Shown in pieces: positions 40,543 to 48,952 of a stretch of 49,954 nucleotides of DNA. The DNA comes from Candidatus Methanoplasma sp. (GTDB lineage Archaea; Thermoplasmatota; Thermoplasmata; Methanomassiliicoccales; Methanomethylophilaceae). The DNA is taken from positions 1-49,954 of the forward strand of contig JAIRPP010000004.1 of the NCBI GenBank assembly GCA_031256955.1, given 5' to 3'. Numbering within the stretch: the first letter of the stretch is position 1; every line of letters begins with the position of its first letter. Below the pieces are notes generated by a model that searched no databases, was not told where the DNA came from, and saw nothing but the letters and a program-made list of their open reading frames with translations. Position numbers and translations under genes: made by a program.

Positions 40543-41325
40543 TTAACCTTGCCCCGGCGCGAACGCCGCGTCCGCCACCTCGGCTATCTCCGACGGGCGG
40601 AGGTCCTCCACCCTCTCGTCCGCGTAGGGCACGTCCCCGCGCGCGCCGGCGGCCCTGAGGGAGGTGCCGATCTTCTTGCGGCGGTGGCTGAAGAGGATCT
40701 CGGTGACGCGGAGGAACGCGGCCTCGTCCCGGACCTCGAACGGGGCGGGGCGGGGGCGGATCCCAACGATGGCGGAGTCCACCTTGGGCCTGGGGTCGAA
40801 CCTCGACCTGGGCACGCCCTCCAGGATCTCGCACTCCGCCCTGTAGAACAGGTTGACCGTCAGGCGGGAGTAGTCGGGGCTCCCCACGTCCGCCACCATG
40901 CGGTCCGCGAACTCCCTCTGCACCATGACGACGGCCTTCTCGAAGCGGTGCTCCAGGAGCTTGAATATGATCGGGGTGGAGACGCTGTACGGGAGGTTGC
41001 TGACGAACTTGTCGAACGGCGGGAAGGGGACCTTGAGCGCGTCGCCCCTGACGAGGTCGAGGCGGCCGCCGTAAGTCTCGCCTATGAAATCCGCCAATTT
41101 GTCGTCCAGCTCGATGCACGTCAGGATCCCCCCGGCGTCGAGCAGCCTCCCTGTGAGGACCCCGAACCCGGGGCCCACCTCGAGGACCCTGTCGCCCGGC
41201 GATATGTCTGCATATCCCACGTGCCTGTCGGCGACCCTCCCGTCGATGAGGAAGTTCTGCCCCCTGCTCCTCTTCGGGGCGACCCCGCGCTCCCGCATCC
41301 GCCGCCCGGCGTCCTCGCCGCTCAT
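40543..41325 (-). CDS. ksgA: 16S rRNA adenine dimethyltransferase KsgA/Dim1
   Basis: 260 residues. SRGQNFLIDGRVADRHVG, the SAM motif VLEVGPGFGVLTGRLLDAGG, LVRGDALKVPFP and the catalytic NLPYSVSTPIIFKLL are all present. It dimethylates two adjacent adenosines in helix 45 of 16S rRNA late in 30S assembly. The ATG overlaps the DUF655 stop by 4 nt. Gene order DUF655-ksgA is common in archaea. Confidence 0.95.
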   Translation of the reverse strand: MSGEDAGRRMRERGVAPKRSRGQNFLIDGRVADRHVGYADISPGDRVLEVGPGFGVLTGRLLDAGGILTCIELDDKLADFIGETYGGRLDLVRGDALKVPFPPFDKFVSNLPYSVSTPIIFKLLEHRFEKAVVMVQREFADRMVADVGSPDYSRLTVNLFYRAECEILEGVPRSRFDPRPKVDSAIVGIRPRPAPFEVRDEAAFLRVTEILFSHRRKKIGTSLRAAGARGDVPYADERVEDLRPSEIAEVADAAFAPGQG

Positions 41326-41873
41326 TTCGACACGAAGAGGTAGCGCTTCTGGCCGTTGTCCGTTATCTCGAGCACGATGCGCGAAGCCAGCAGCTTCTCG
41401 GGGGCCTTCACGCCCGTCCTGGCCGCCAGGTCCGCCAGATCCGCGAAGTGGCCGTTGGCCGTGCGGTCCTTCAAGATGGATTCCATGGTCTTCTTGCCCA
41501 GGCCGGGGAGCTCCTCCAGCAGGTGCTTGCGCATGGATATGGGCCCCGCCTCGTTGAAGAACCTCACGAACCTCGCCTGGTTGGCGGTGACTATGCTGGT
41601 GACGCAGTACTCCAGCTCGGCCACGGCCCCGTGGGTGAGCTCGGACGGGCCTATGCGCCTCTTGACGTGGTCGATGACGGTCCTAAGCGAGGCGTCCTTC
41701 CCGATGTAGACCCTGTCGCCTATGTTTATCGCCGCGCCCGGCTTGGGCGCGAGCTCGAAAAGCTTGAACTCCTCGTCCCCTAGAGCGAAGCACACGGGCT
41801 CCTTCCCCCTGAACGAGCCGCCTCCCGAAGAGCCCTGGGCCAGGTAATCCAAAACGTACGCGTACTCTTCCAA
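41322..41873 (-). CDS. DUF655 putative RNA-binding protein
   Basis: 183 residues. The EEYAYVLDYLAQG start, the GDRVYIGKDASLRTVIDHVK strand and a C-terminal helix-hairpin-helix (LLEELPGLGKKTMESILKDR) are diagnostic of DUF655, an archaeal protein of OB-like and HhH domains encoded beside ksgA and rpoF. It is thought to bind RNA or DNA. The start is TTG at 41873, with AGGGATAG just upstream; no ATG or GTG fits. Coupled to ksgA. Confidence 0.9.
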   Translation of the reverse strand: MEEYAYVLDYLAQGSSGGGSFRGKEPVCFALGDEEFKLFELAPKPGAAINIGDRVYIGKDASLRTVIDHVKRRIGPSELTHGAVAELEYCVTSIVTANQARFVRFFNEAGPISMRKHLLEELPGLGKKTMESILKDRTANGHFADLADLAARTGVKAPEKLLASRIVLEITDNGQKRYLFVSK

Positions 41874-41897
41874 GGCTATCCCTTTTGATGTATGGGA

Positions 41898-42215
41898 TTA
41901 CAAGTATTTACCGACTGTCCCTATGATGGCGCCGATGAACGCCTGGTCGAGCGTGACCCTCTCCTTCGAGAATATGGCGCGCACGTCCTCGGGGTGCCTC
42001 GGCAGCATGTCCGCGATCTTCAGCGCGGTGTACTCCGTGACCCCCGGTATCTTGACGGCCTCCTCCATGAGCTCGCGCGCCTTGTCCGCGCCGAGGGCCG
42101 AGATCTTGACCGCGTGCTCCATCGCCGCCTTCTGCGGCGCGAGGAGCTCCCTGGACGCGTTCTCCTCCGTGAGGAGGTCCCTTACCTCGGCCAGCGTGAC
42201 GTACCTTTCAGCCAT
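41898..42215 (-). CDS. rpoF: RNA polymerase subunit F (Rpb4)
   Basis: 105 residues. YVTLAEVRDLLTEENASREL, then EEAVKIPGVTEYTALKIADM and LPRHPEDVRAIFSKERVTL match archaeal Rpo4. With Rpo7 it forms the stalk of RNA polymerase. It follows L21e by 9 nt and precedes DUF655 by 24 nt, the standard archaeal order L21e-rpoF-DUF655-ksgA. Confidence 0.93.
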   Translation of the reverse strand: MAERYVTLAEVRDLLTEENASRELLAPQKAAMEHAVKISALGADKARELMEEAVKIPGVTEYTALKIADMLPRHPEDVRAIFSKERVTLDQAFIGAIIGTVGKYL

Positions 42216-42224
42216 GGGAAAGCC

Positions 42225-42521
42225 TCAGCCCGAGTTCCTCACGAGGTGCTCCGGCCGCGCCACGACCATCTTGGTCTTGTTGCCGTCCCTGACGCTCACT
42301 TCGTAAGCCGCCCCCCTGGCCCCGACGACCACGCCCGTGAGGCCGTGGAACCTGGAGAAGGGCATGCCCTTGTGAACGCTGGGATCGATGATTATGTTGA
42401 CCTTCTCCCCGCTCTCGAAGGTCTGGAACGCCCTGGTGATGGGAGAGAGTCCGCGAGCCCTGGGTTTCTTCTGCAGCAGCTGGCGGGTCTTCGTCCTTGT
42501 TCCTCTGGATGCTTGCACCAT
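42225..42521 (-). CDS. rpl21e: 50S ribosomal protein L21e
   Basis: 98 residues. The start SRGTRTKTRQLLQKKPRARG, the KVNIIIDPSVHKGMPFSRFH core and GLTGVVVGARGAAYEVSVRD are characteristic of L21e (archaea and eukaryotes only). The ATG is 2 nt past the pus10 stop, so these genes are one transcript. Confidence 0.96.
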   Translation of the reverse strand: MVQASRGTRTKTRQLLQKKPRARGLSPITRAFQTFESGEKVNIIIDPSVHKGMPFSRFHGLTGVVVGARGAAYEVSVRDGNKTKMVVARPEHLVRNSG

Positions 42522-42523
42522 TG

Positions 42524-43756
42524 TTAATCCCTCTTTGGTTCTTGATAGTCAATCGATAGCACGTCGAGCTCCTCCACGACGCATCCGACCCCTAAGGCCT
42601 CGGAGAAGCTCGGCCTCGTGCGACCCTCGTCGCCAGACACGAACTCCTTGACGTACGTCCCGGACTCTGTGCTCAGCGTCAGGTCGAGCGTGTCGTCGCC
42701 CGTCATTTCCGCCTCGACCCACCTTATGGTCCTCTTCCTCACGAGGTCGGCGCGCCTGTGCTCCACTCTCCTCGGGGTCCGCTGGTCGATTTGGACGTTA
42801 CTGAACGCTAGGGCTACCTCATTTGCTCTTTCTTTATTAACTTTACCGTCTGTCCTGACGCGCGCCCTGTACGTCTTGTCGGGGTCGGACCCCTTATAGA
42901 TCTGCACCTCGCCCCTCTCGGCGAAGCGCAGGCGCGAGTATCCCGCCATGTCCGAGGCGTTGGCGGCCCTCTCGAGCTCGCCCAGGTCTATCTTCCTGAC
43001 CCTGGGCCTGCTCACCTCCAGTATGAACGGCCTGCCGTCCCCCAGCATGCGGGCGTCTATGTCCTCCCGCCCCATGCCGTGGAAGAAGTGCTCCTCCCCG
43101 CCCGTCATCTCGAGGGCTATGTCCCCTATTATCTCCTGCACGGAGGTCTGGTACATCTTGCCGGTGCCCCCGCACCTCCCGCACCCCTTCCCGCGGCAGG
43201 CCCTGCACGGCCATATGGTCTGGGGGATCTCGCGGCTGAGCTTGGTGTACCTCCCGGCTATGAACAAGGGGGCTATGTCCAGGGACACGTCGGCGAACCT
43301 CGCGTCCACGCAGGCGACCACCTGGGGGTTCTTGAACTCGGGGACGCGCCCGGTCATGCGGGCCACGATCTTCCCGATCTCGCGGTTCAGCTCGGACTTG
43401 ATCCCCTCGGCCTCCGCCAGGGCGTGCCTCTCCCACAGATCCTTTTCCATGGCGGCAGCCTCCGGCCCCGTCTTGGAGCCTATCAGGAAGTTGTCCGACT
43501 CCACCCCGCCGAGCTCCTCGGCCGCCGCCTCGGCGAGCCTGTCCAGCATGTCGAACGCGCCGTCGCACAGGGGGCACGGGCCCGGCGGGGCGGAGCCGCC
43601 GATGGCGAGCCTGGCGATCGCCCCGCGCTCGGCGTTGGACAGCCCCGAGCCTATCTTGCCGAACATGCGCCCGAGGCACCTGTCGCAGAGGCTCTCCCCC
43701 GCCAGCCCCGGGGCCGCCGACGCGGCCTCCCTTATGCGCTCCTCGAATCCGTCCAT
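42524..43756 (-). CDS. pus10: tRNA pseudouridine(54/55) synthase Pus10
   Basis: 410 residues. Two CxxC pairs near the start (ESLCDRCLGRMF and PGPCPLCDGAF) form the THUMP-linked zinc site, and CRACRGKGCGRCGGTGKMY is a Pus10-specific Cys cluster. The catalytic region GREDIDARMLGDGRPFILEV holds the active-site Asp, preceded by RYTKLSREIPQTIWPC. It makes pseudouridines 54 and 55 in the T arm of archaeal tRNAs. The ATG at 43756 is used; a GTG at 43765, next to the upstream stop, is also possible. Confidence 0.94.
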   Translation of the reverse strand: MDGFEERIREAASAAPGLAGESLCDRCLGRMFGKIGSGLSNAERGAIARLAIGGSAPPGPCPLCDGAFDMLDRLAEAAAEELGGVESDNFLIGSKTGPEAAAMEKDLWERHALAEAEGIKSELNREIGKIVARMTGRVPEFKNPQVVACVDARFADVSLDIAPLFIAGRYTKLSREIPQTIWPCRACRGKGCGRCGGTGKMYQTSVQEIIGDIALEMTGGEEHFFHGMGREDIDARMLGDGRPFILEVSRPRVRKIDLGELERAANASDMAGYSRLRFAERGEVQIYKGSDPDKTYRARVRTDGKVNKERANEVALAFSNVQIDQRTPRRVEHRRADLVRKRTIRWVEAEMTGDDTLDLTLSTESGTYVKEFVSGDEGRTRPSFSEALGVGCVVEELDVLSIDYQEPKRD

Positions 43757-43765
43757 GGGGGCCAC

Positions 43766-44314
43766 TCAGAGGTCGAACCCCATCTCGGCTATCTTGAGCC
43801 GGGGGCGCTGGCTTTCGAGGTACCTGTACACGGTGGAGTGCTCGCTCCCGTTGAGTATGAGCTCTATGGCATGCTTCGCGACGGGGAGGCTGACGGAATC
43901 CCCTATGAGGGCGACGGTGTTGCCGTAGACGCTGACGTAGCACCCGGTGAGGTCCTCTATGATCCTGCGGGTCTTGCCGCCGGTCCCTATGAGCCTCCCC
44001 CTCACGCGCCCGACCTGGTTGGGGCGGTCCCCCGCCGCGCCCTTGAGGTCGATGACCTCCAGGTACTCGTCGTCCGCGAACAGGCGGGCGGCGCGGTCGG
44101 GGTTGAAGCCCCTGCCGACGGCCTTCAGGACGTCCATCAGCTTCAGGGCCATGAGCTGGTCGGTCCCCGGCTTCGACTCGTCGAAGAGGACCTCGCCCCC
44201 CTCGGAGTCTATGGACAGGCGGATGCCCGACGTCCTCTCCAGCATCTTCTTCGTCTCCCCGTCCTTCCCTATGAGGGCGCCCGTGCGCTCCGCGGGTATC
44301 CTTATGGATCTCAT
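43766..44314 (-). CDS. KH-domain ribosome biogenesis protein (Dim2/Pno1-like)
   Basis: 182 residues with two KH domains. The first has AERTGALIGKDGETKKMLER (GxxG loop GKDG); the second has RVRGRLIGTGGKTRRIIEDL (GTGG). ISLNGSEHSTVYRYLESQRP near the end matches the archaeal Dim2/Pno1/Krr1 family, which binds the 3' end of 16S rRNA during 30S maturation with Rio kinases. It overlaps rio1 by 4 nt, and pus10 follows directly. The set aIF1A-rio1-Dim2 is a conserved archaeal translation operon. Confidence 0.93.
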   Translation of the reverse strand: MRSIRIPAERTGALIGKDGETKKMLERTSGIRLSIDSEGGEVLFDESKPGTDQLMALKLMDVLKAVGRGFNPDRAARLFADDEYLEVIDLKGAAGDRPNQVGRVRGRLIGTGGKTRRIIEDLTGCYVSVYGNTVALIGDSVSLPVAKHAIELILNGSEHSTVYRYLESQRPRLKIAEMGFDL

Positions 44315-45108
44315 TCCTCTTCCTCCTCTCCGTCGCCATCCGGGCTGAGCGTCTCCCCGATGATCGTCTCCGCGTCTATCACGTCCGCGCCGCGGTTCTT
44401 GAAGAAGCGGTTCACGTTGGCCACGTCCCTGGCGAGGAGGTCCTTAGCGTTGAAGAAGTCGCTCGTCATCGCCTGCCCGCAGTCTATCATTATGGGCTCG
44501 CCGTCCCTCATGAGCACGTTGTACTCGCTCAGGTCCCCGTGGACCAGGTGCGCGTCCCTCCACCCGTCTATGATGAACGAGACGACCTCGTCGTAGGTCT
44601 CGGTGGGGTCCGCCAGCTCCGCGTCCTTGAGCTTCTGGGCGGGGCCGCCCTCCCCCCCGATGTACTCCATCAGGAGGCAGTTCTTCTCGAACGTTACGGG
44701 CACGGGCACGGGCACGCCCGCCTCGCAATACCTGTCCAGGTTGCTGAACTCCTTGCCCGTCCACGCGTATATGAGCTTCATGCGGTTGCCCGCCACGCCC
44801 CTGAACCTCGGGTCGCCCTCTATGTACTTCGAGACCCTCTTGAACGTGGACGTGGAGGTCCTGAAGATCTTCAGGGCCAGGGGCCCGCCGTCCTCGTCCT
44901 CGGCGTAGAACACGTTGCCCTCCTTCCCCGTGGATATGGGGTACCTCACGGACCCGAGGTACCCGGAGGTCATGAGGTCGTAGAGGGTCATGAGCGTCTT
45001 CCTGTCGAAGACCTCCCCGTCGGTCTGCCTCTCGTCCCCCGTGCGGTCCGTCTTGAGGGCGTCGACGCGCCGCTCGAGGAAGGAGTACTTCTCGTCGTAC
45101 GAGGTCAT
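44311..45108 (-). CDS. rio1: RIO1-type serine kinase/ATPase
   Basis: 265 residues. The RIO1 ATP loop STGKEGNVFYAEDEDGGPLA, the catalytic LVHGDLSEYNVL and the metal-binding MIDCGQAM are visible, with the flexible loop between strands (TSTSTFKRVSKYIEGD) characteristic of RIO1. It acts in the last steps of 40S/30S maturation. A very acidic tail (DGDGEEEEE) ends the protein. It lies 10 nt after aIF1A. Confidence 0.94.
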   Translation of the reverse strand: MTSYDEKYSFLERRVDALKTDRTGDERQTDGEVFDRKTLMTLYDLMTSGYLGSVRYPISTGKEGNVFYAEDEDGGPLALKIFRTSTSTFKRVSKYIEGDPRFRGVAGNRMKLIYAWTGKEFSNLDRYCEAGVPVPVPVTFEKNCLLMEYIGGEGGPAQKLKDAELADPTETYDEVVSFIIDGWRDAHLVHGDLSEYNVLMRDGEPIMIDCGQAMTSDFFNAKDLLARDVANVNRFFKNRGADVIDAETIIGETLSPDGDGEEEEE

Positions 45109-45118
45109 CCTGCACCCT

Positions 45119-45448
45119 TCAGAATATGTCTAGGCTCTTGGGCACTTTGCCCCTTCTGCTCAGGTTGACGGCCTGGGTCCTCGTGTACCTGAACCTGATG
45201 TCGCATTTGTCGGGCTGGAAATCCCAGAGGGAGACTATCAGCAGGTCGCCCTCCCTGATCCACATCCTCTTCTTGATCTTCCCGGGGATGCGGCCCGTGC
45301 GGGACTCGCCGTCCTCGCATATGACCCTGATCTTCGAGGCCCCGAGCAGCTGTTCGGCTATCCCGAACATCTCCCCCTCCTTGATGTTCGGGAGGCGCAC
45401 GCGCGAAACGTCCTCCTCCAAACTCTCGTACTGCTCTTCCGTCGCCAT
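45119..45448 (-). CDS. eif1a: Translation initiation factor aIF1A
   Basis: 109 residues with one OB fold. RVRLPNIKEGEMFGIAEQLL, GASKIRVICEDGESRTGRIP and MWIREGDLLIVSLWDFQPDK are diagnostic. It binds the A site of the small subunit during start-codon selection. The ATG at 45448 has a TATA-like TTTAAAATACG about 30 nt upstream (45474-45484), so this is the first gene of the aIF1A-rio1-KH-pus10-L21e-rpoF run. Confidence 0.96.
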   Translation of the reverse strand: MATEEQYESLEEDVSRVRLPNIKEGEMFGIAEQLLGASKIRVICEDGESRTGRIPGKIKKRMWIREGDLLIVSLWDFQPDKCDIRFRYTRTQAVNLSRRGKVPKSLDIF

Positions 45449-45521
45449 GTTATCGTGAGCCGATATGGGTCGTCGTATTTTAAAGGATGTCCCGCATCGC
45501 GGGGCGCCCGCCCGTACAAAC

Positions 45522-45531
45522 CTATTTTAAC
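45522..45531 (+). promoter_or_regulatory. TATA box for tRNA-Glu
   Basis: CTATTTTAAC lies about 28 nt before the first base of the tRNA. Confidence 0.6.
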
Positions 45532-45554
45532 CATATCGGGGATGGAGCCGACGC

Positions 45555-45630
45555 GCTCCGATAGTGTAGTGGCCAATCATTCTGCCCTTTCGAGGCAGAC
45601 ACTCGGGTTCGAATCCCGATCGGAGCACCA
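45555..45630 (+). tRNA. tRNA-Glu (anticodon TTC), CCA encoded
   Basis: GCTCCGA (45555-45561) pairs with TCGGAGC (45620-45626); discriminator A at 45627, genomic CCA at 45628-45630. The anticodon stem CTGCC/GGCAG encloses CTTTCGA, giving TTC for codons GAA and GAG. T arm CGGG-TTCGAAT-CCCG. Confidence 0.95.
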
Positions 45631-45636
45631 CGCCTC

Positions 45637-46770
45637 TCAGCCCTTCCCCTTCTCCGCCCTCCGCCCCTTGCCGGAGGCCAGGAGCCTCTTGCGGAACGCG
45701 CCGCTCCTCTCCGCCACGTAGTCCTCGTTGCCGCGGGTCACCCTGTAGACCTCCGGGAGCCCCCCCGCGGACAGCATCGCCCTGACGGCGCTCGAATCCG
45801 CGAAGCCCGCCCTGGCCAGGGCCTTCTCGCCCCACTCCTCCGCCAGCGCGGTGACCGCGCTGGCGCCCCCGGAGTGGAACGCGCTGGCCAGCACCGCGGC
45901 CGCCGTGAAGTCGTCGGAGAGGACCGCCACCCCCGCCCCCCTGACGGCGAAGTCGCTGCCGTTGAACGCTATGGACAGCCCCCCGCCGTCCCTCACCAGG
46001 CGCATGGCCTGGAAGTCGGTGTCGCCGCCGCCTATGTACGCCAGGCTCCCGAAGCCGCCGTCGGAGTCCCTCCTGCCCCCGACCAGGTGGTACGCCTTGT
46101 CGTCCGTGCCGACGCTGTCGATCTTGGACATGAACTCCGCCGCGCCCATCTTCGGCATCTCCTTCCCGAATATCCTGTCCATGACCCTCAGGAGCGCGAC
46201 GTCCTCCCCCGAGAGGGCGTTGGGGACCCCGAGCTCGTATTCCGCGACAGGCATCCGGAGGGAGTTGATCTCGGAGGCCATGGCCCTTATGCGGCGCATC
46301 TCCCCCGGCTCCAGGGCGGCCTCGTCCAGGCGGGCCTCCGTGCAGTGCAGGTGGCCGTGCGGGATCCCGAGCGCCTCCGCCACCGCGGCGGCGTGGTGCT
46401 CGTACGCGGACGTGGACACGAACAGGGGCAGCATGTGCGAGAGGTAGCCCACGGCGCGCTCCGCGCCCGCCATGAGCCTCAGGTTGGCCTTGGCGTAGGC
46501 GTGCATGGCGTAGTCGGTCGCGCCGAACGCCTTCAGGAACGGGGCGACGAACTTGGAGGCGCACCCGTGCATGTGGTCGCTCCTGCCCAGCAGGAACGCC
46601 GCGTCGTCGTCGTACCTGGCTATGCGGTCGTAGAGCCCGTCGCCCTTGGGTATGAAGCGGGCGCAGAGGTCCCTAGTCCCGTTCCTGCGGTCGACGACCC
46701 CGCTGAGGCTCATGACGAGCACCCTGGAGTCCAGCCCGTCCTCCGAGGCCTGCTGGCCCTCGTCGGTCAT
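45637..46770 (-). CDS. EhaR-like HAD-family protein (COG4030 type), nucleophile lost
   Basis: 377 residues. The layout matches the methanogen EhaR/COG4030 HAD family: RDLCARFIPKGDGLYDRIAR, FVAPFLKAFGATDYAM, LPLFVSTSAYEHHAAAVAEA, a GGGDTDFQAMRLVRDGGGLS motif IV and a late SIAFNGSDFAVRGA strand. In active members motif I reads D-x-E-G; here it reads MSLSGVV, so both acidic residues are gone and phosphatase activity is unlikely. The ATG at 46770 overlaps the formyltransferase stop by 4 nt. No Eha hydrogenase gene is in the window. The basic C-terminus (RKRLLASGKGRRAEKGKG) may bind nucleic acid. Confidence 0.75.
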   Translation of the reverse strand: MTDEGQQASEDGLDSRVLVMSLSGVVDRRNGTRDLCARFIPKGDGLYDRIARYDDDAAFLLGRSDHMHGCASKFVAPFLKAFGATDYAMHAYAKANLRLMAGAERAVGYLSHMLPLFVSTSAYEHHAAAVAEALGIPHGHLHCTEARLDEAALEPGEMRRIRAMASEINSLRMPVAEYELGVPNALSGEDVALLRVMDRIFGKEMPKMGAAEFMSKIDSVGTDDKAYHLVGGRRDSDGGFGSLAYIGGGDTDFQAMRLVRDGGGLSIAFNGSDFAVRGAGVAVLSDDFTAAAVLASAFHSGGASAVTALAEEWGEKALARAGFADSSAVRAMLSAGGLPEVYRVTRGNEDYVAERSGAFRKRLLASGKGRRAEKGKG

Positions 46771-47597
46771 CGGCACCCCGCCAGGGAGGCGTCCACCTCG
46801 GCGGACAGGTCGACGGGCCCGTCCGCGGGGGCGCAGCCGCGCACGAGGCGCCCGCCCTCGATCCGGGCGGAGCCGTCGGCGAACATCCCGATCGCCGCCA
46901 CGGTGAGGGGGACCTCCCTCCTCCGCCCCTCCTCCCTTATCTTCTTGAACAGGGGCTCCTCCGCCCCCTCCCTCGCGGCGACCTCCTCCAGAGTGGAGGA
47001 CTCCAGCTTCTCCGCCATGCCCTCCCAGAGGCGGTCGAACCCCGGGCCCCTGATGGGGAACCTGCAGAACGCCACCGCGTCCCCGCGGTCCCAATCCCTC
47101 GTGCAGGCGTGGATCATCGCCCCGTGCTCCTCCGCCCCGTCGCGGATGAGGCTCCATATGACCTCCTCCCAGGTCCCCTTGGGGCCGCCCGGCAGGGCGG
47201 GGTGGAGGTTGATCATGCCGTACTCCTCGCAGGTCCTGTCGTCCATCCAGAGCATGTACCCCGCCAGCACGCCCAGGTCGAAGCCGAAGCCCCTGATGGA
47301 ATCCCTCAGCAGCTCCCCGTACCCGTCCCTCCAGGCCGCGGGGTCGCTCGCCCTGAGGTCGGGGCGGAACTCCTTCCAGGACGCGGAGACCAGGGGTATG
47401 CCGTACCCGCGGACCATGTCGAAGAACATCTCCCTCTGCTCCCTGCGGGGGTTGTCCGCCTCCCCGTTGCTCCAGTTGCAGAACGCGAAGGACACCTCCG
47501 CGTCCAGGCCGCCGCTCCCTATGCTTTCCATGACCGCCCGCAGGAGGTCGCGGGAGCCGGGGCCCCTGCCCGAAGAGAACCATCCTATCCTTAACAT
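46767..47597 (-). CDS. Formyltransferase-family (PurN-like) protein
   Basis: 276 residues. The start LRIGWFSSGRGPGSRDLLRA and the active-site stretch MINLHPALPGGPKGTWEEVI (Asn and His of the N-H-D triad) match the formyl transferase fold of PurN/Fmt, with a candidate Asp in ACTRDWDRGDAVAF. It probably moves a formyl or related one-carbon group from a folate-like donor; methanogens use tetrahydromethanopterin or formate for this, so the true donor is uncertain. The ATG at 47597 gives the family start; TATA-like GATATTGAAATATGC lies about 25-35 nt upstream. It is coupled to the EhaR-like gene, an unusual pairing. Confidence 0.75.
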   Translation of the reverse strand: MLRIGWFSSGRGPGSRDLLRAVMESIGSGGLDAEVSFAFCNWSNGEADNPRREQREMFFDMVRGYGIPLVSASWKEFRPDLRASDPAAWRDGYGELLRDSIRGFGFDLGVLAGYMLWMDDRTCEEYGMINLHPALPGGPKGTWEEVIWSLIRDGAEEHGAMIHACTRDWDRGDAVAFCRFPIRGPGFDRLWEGMAEKLESSTLEEVAAREGAEEPLFKKIREEGRRREVPLTVAAIGMFADGSARIEGGRLVRGCAPADGPVDLSAEVDASLAGCR

Positions 47598-47640
47598 CCG
47601 CGCACGGCATGTAGCACGGAGCATATTTCAATATCGCTCA

Positions 47641-48048
47641 TCAGACGTCGAACACCACGGTGACCGACGGCGTCGCCTCGTCGACCTCCATCATGTGGTA
47701 GGTCACCGCCTTGATCTCGGACCTGACGCGGTGGATCGATCTGTCCAGCCTCTCCCCCATGGCGGCGCAGACCACGTCGCTTCCTTCGAAGCGGACGTCG
47801 AAGGAGCACAGCGCCATCCCCTCGCAGTCCTCCAGGAACAGCATCTCGGACAGGAACGCGTAGAGGCGGTCCTCGGGCCCGTCCCCGGAGGCGCGGACCT
47901 CCACGCGCTCCAGCGGGCGCACCCCGGACAGGTCCACGGTGCGGTCGAACAGGGCGTAGGCCGCGTTGCCGAAGCACTCCTCCAGCGTCTCGCCGCGGGC
48001 CCTGACCATCAGGTCGGCGGTGTGCTCTATGACTTCGTACCTCTCCAC
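47641..48048 (-). CDS. Archease
   Basis: 135 residues from a GTG. YEVIEHTADLMVRARGETLE at the start, FLSEMLFLEDCEGM in the middle and AVTYHMMEVDEATPSVTVVF near the end are archease signatures, with the metal-binding acidic residues retained. It speeds the RNA ligase RtcB in tRNA splicing and repair. RtcB is not in the window. It is separate from the formyltransferase gene by 43 nt. Confidence 0.94.
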   Translation of the reverse strand: MERYEVIEHTADLMVRARGETLEECFGNAAYALFDRTVDLSGVRPLERVEVRASGDGPEDRLYAFLSEMLFLEDCEGMALCSFDVRFEGSDVVCAAMGERLDRSIHRVRSEIKAVTYHMMEVDEATPSVTVVFDV

Positions 48049-48196
48049 GCCCCCCGATGCGCGGAGCGGATGAAAAGGGTTGGCACGCCGCGCCCCTTCT
48101 CCGGAGCGGCTCCGGCGCGAGCGGCGTTCTCAGGCGATGCCGGCCTCTCCGTCCCGCTAGGGAATGAAACATCATCTATGCCGCGCGCGCTTGAAT

Positions 48197-48895
48197 TCAT
48201 CGAAGGCGTCGGCATTCGCGCCTTGTCGCAAGCACGATCGCGCGGGCGAGAACGATTAAAGAGAAGCACACGGCCAAAGCGCAAACGCTCGGATCCACAT
48301 CGATACCCGATCCGGTAAGGAAATAGAAAGTCGCTCCGGAGATCAGGGAAAAGGATGTAAGCAGCACTGTGAACAGCCAGAGGAAGGGATGACGGATGTC
48401 GATCTCCGTCTTGCTCTTTTCACGGGGCCTCGCAAGCCCTTTCTCATCGCATGCGATGAAGGTCTCCACCACGGACCATGACAGCAGCGTGATCAGTATC
48501 ATCCCGCCGTATGCCGTAGCGGCATCCATCGTCGTCACGGCGTCTCCCTGCGCTCCCGATGACAGCGATACCGAATAAGCCGCGAAAGACGCGATGAACA
48601 TTGCGAACATCGCCGCTCCCTGCCACGTTCTCCCGAGATAGACGAGACCGAGTCCGGGTATGAAAGACCATCCCGTGGCCGCCCCCCCCCTGTTTTCCGT
48701 CCCCGCAGGCGTTTCGTTTCCTTTCGAATTCAGTTCATCGATGCCGATCGCCATAAACGGAACAGTAAATAAGACCAGTATGCCGACAAAGGAGAGGGCG
48801 ATATACGCCTCTACAAAAAACATCCAGGCGATGAGCGCTACGGAATAGAATGCGCCCGCGACCATATATGCGAATCCAGCATCCTTTTTTTCCAT
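48197..48895 (-). CDS. Membrane protein, paralogue of the divergent neighbour
   Basis: 232 residues with about six hydrophobic segments (near 8-28, 30-50, 85-105, 120-140, 170-190 and 200-222). The block TGWSFIPGLGLVYLGRTWQG followed by AAMFAMFIASFAAYS matches AWSMLAPGYTHARLMGERAR plus GAAMLSVFLAG of the divergent gene at 48953, and ETFIACDEKGLARP matches EVNEYCNGLGLPHE. I do not recognise the family; the G-W-S-x-x-P-G pattern recalls small membrane proteins with TM2-like turns. It is AT-richer than its neighbour. The ATG at 48895 has no clear ribosome binding site. Confidence 0.65.
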   Translation of the reverse strand: MEKKDAGFAYMVAGAFYSVALIAWMFFVEAYIALSFVGILVLFTVPFMAIGIDELNSKGNETPAGTENRGGAATGWSFIPGLGLVYLGRTWQGAAMFAMFIASFAAYSVSLSSGAQGDAVTTMDAATAYGGMILITLLSWSVVETFIACDEKGLARPREKSKTEIDIRHPFLWLFTVLLTSFSLISGATFYFLTGSGIDVDPSVCALAVCFSLIVLARAIVLATRRECRRLR

Positions 48896-48952
48896 GTCTT
48901 TAGATGAGAAGGATAAAAAAGAAATGTCTGTATATGCGGGTGGGATAAAGGC

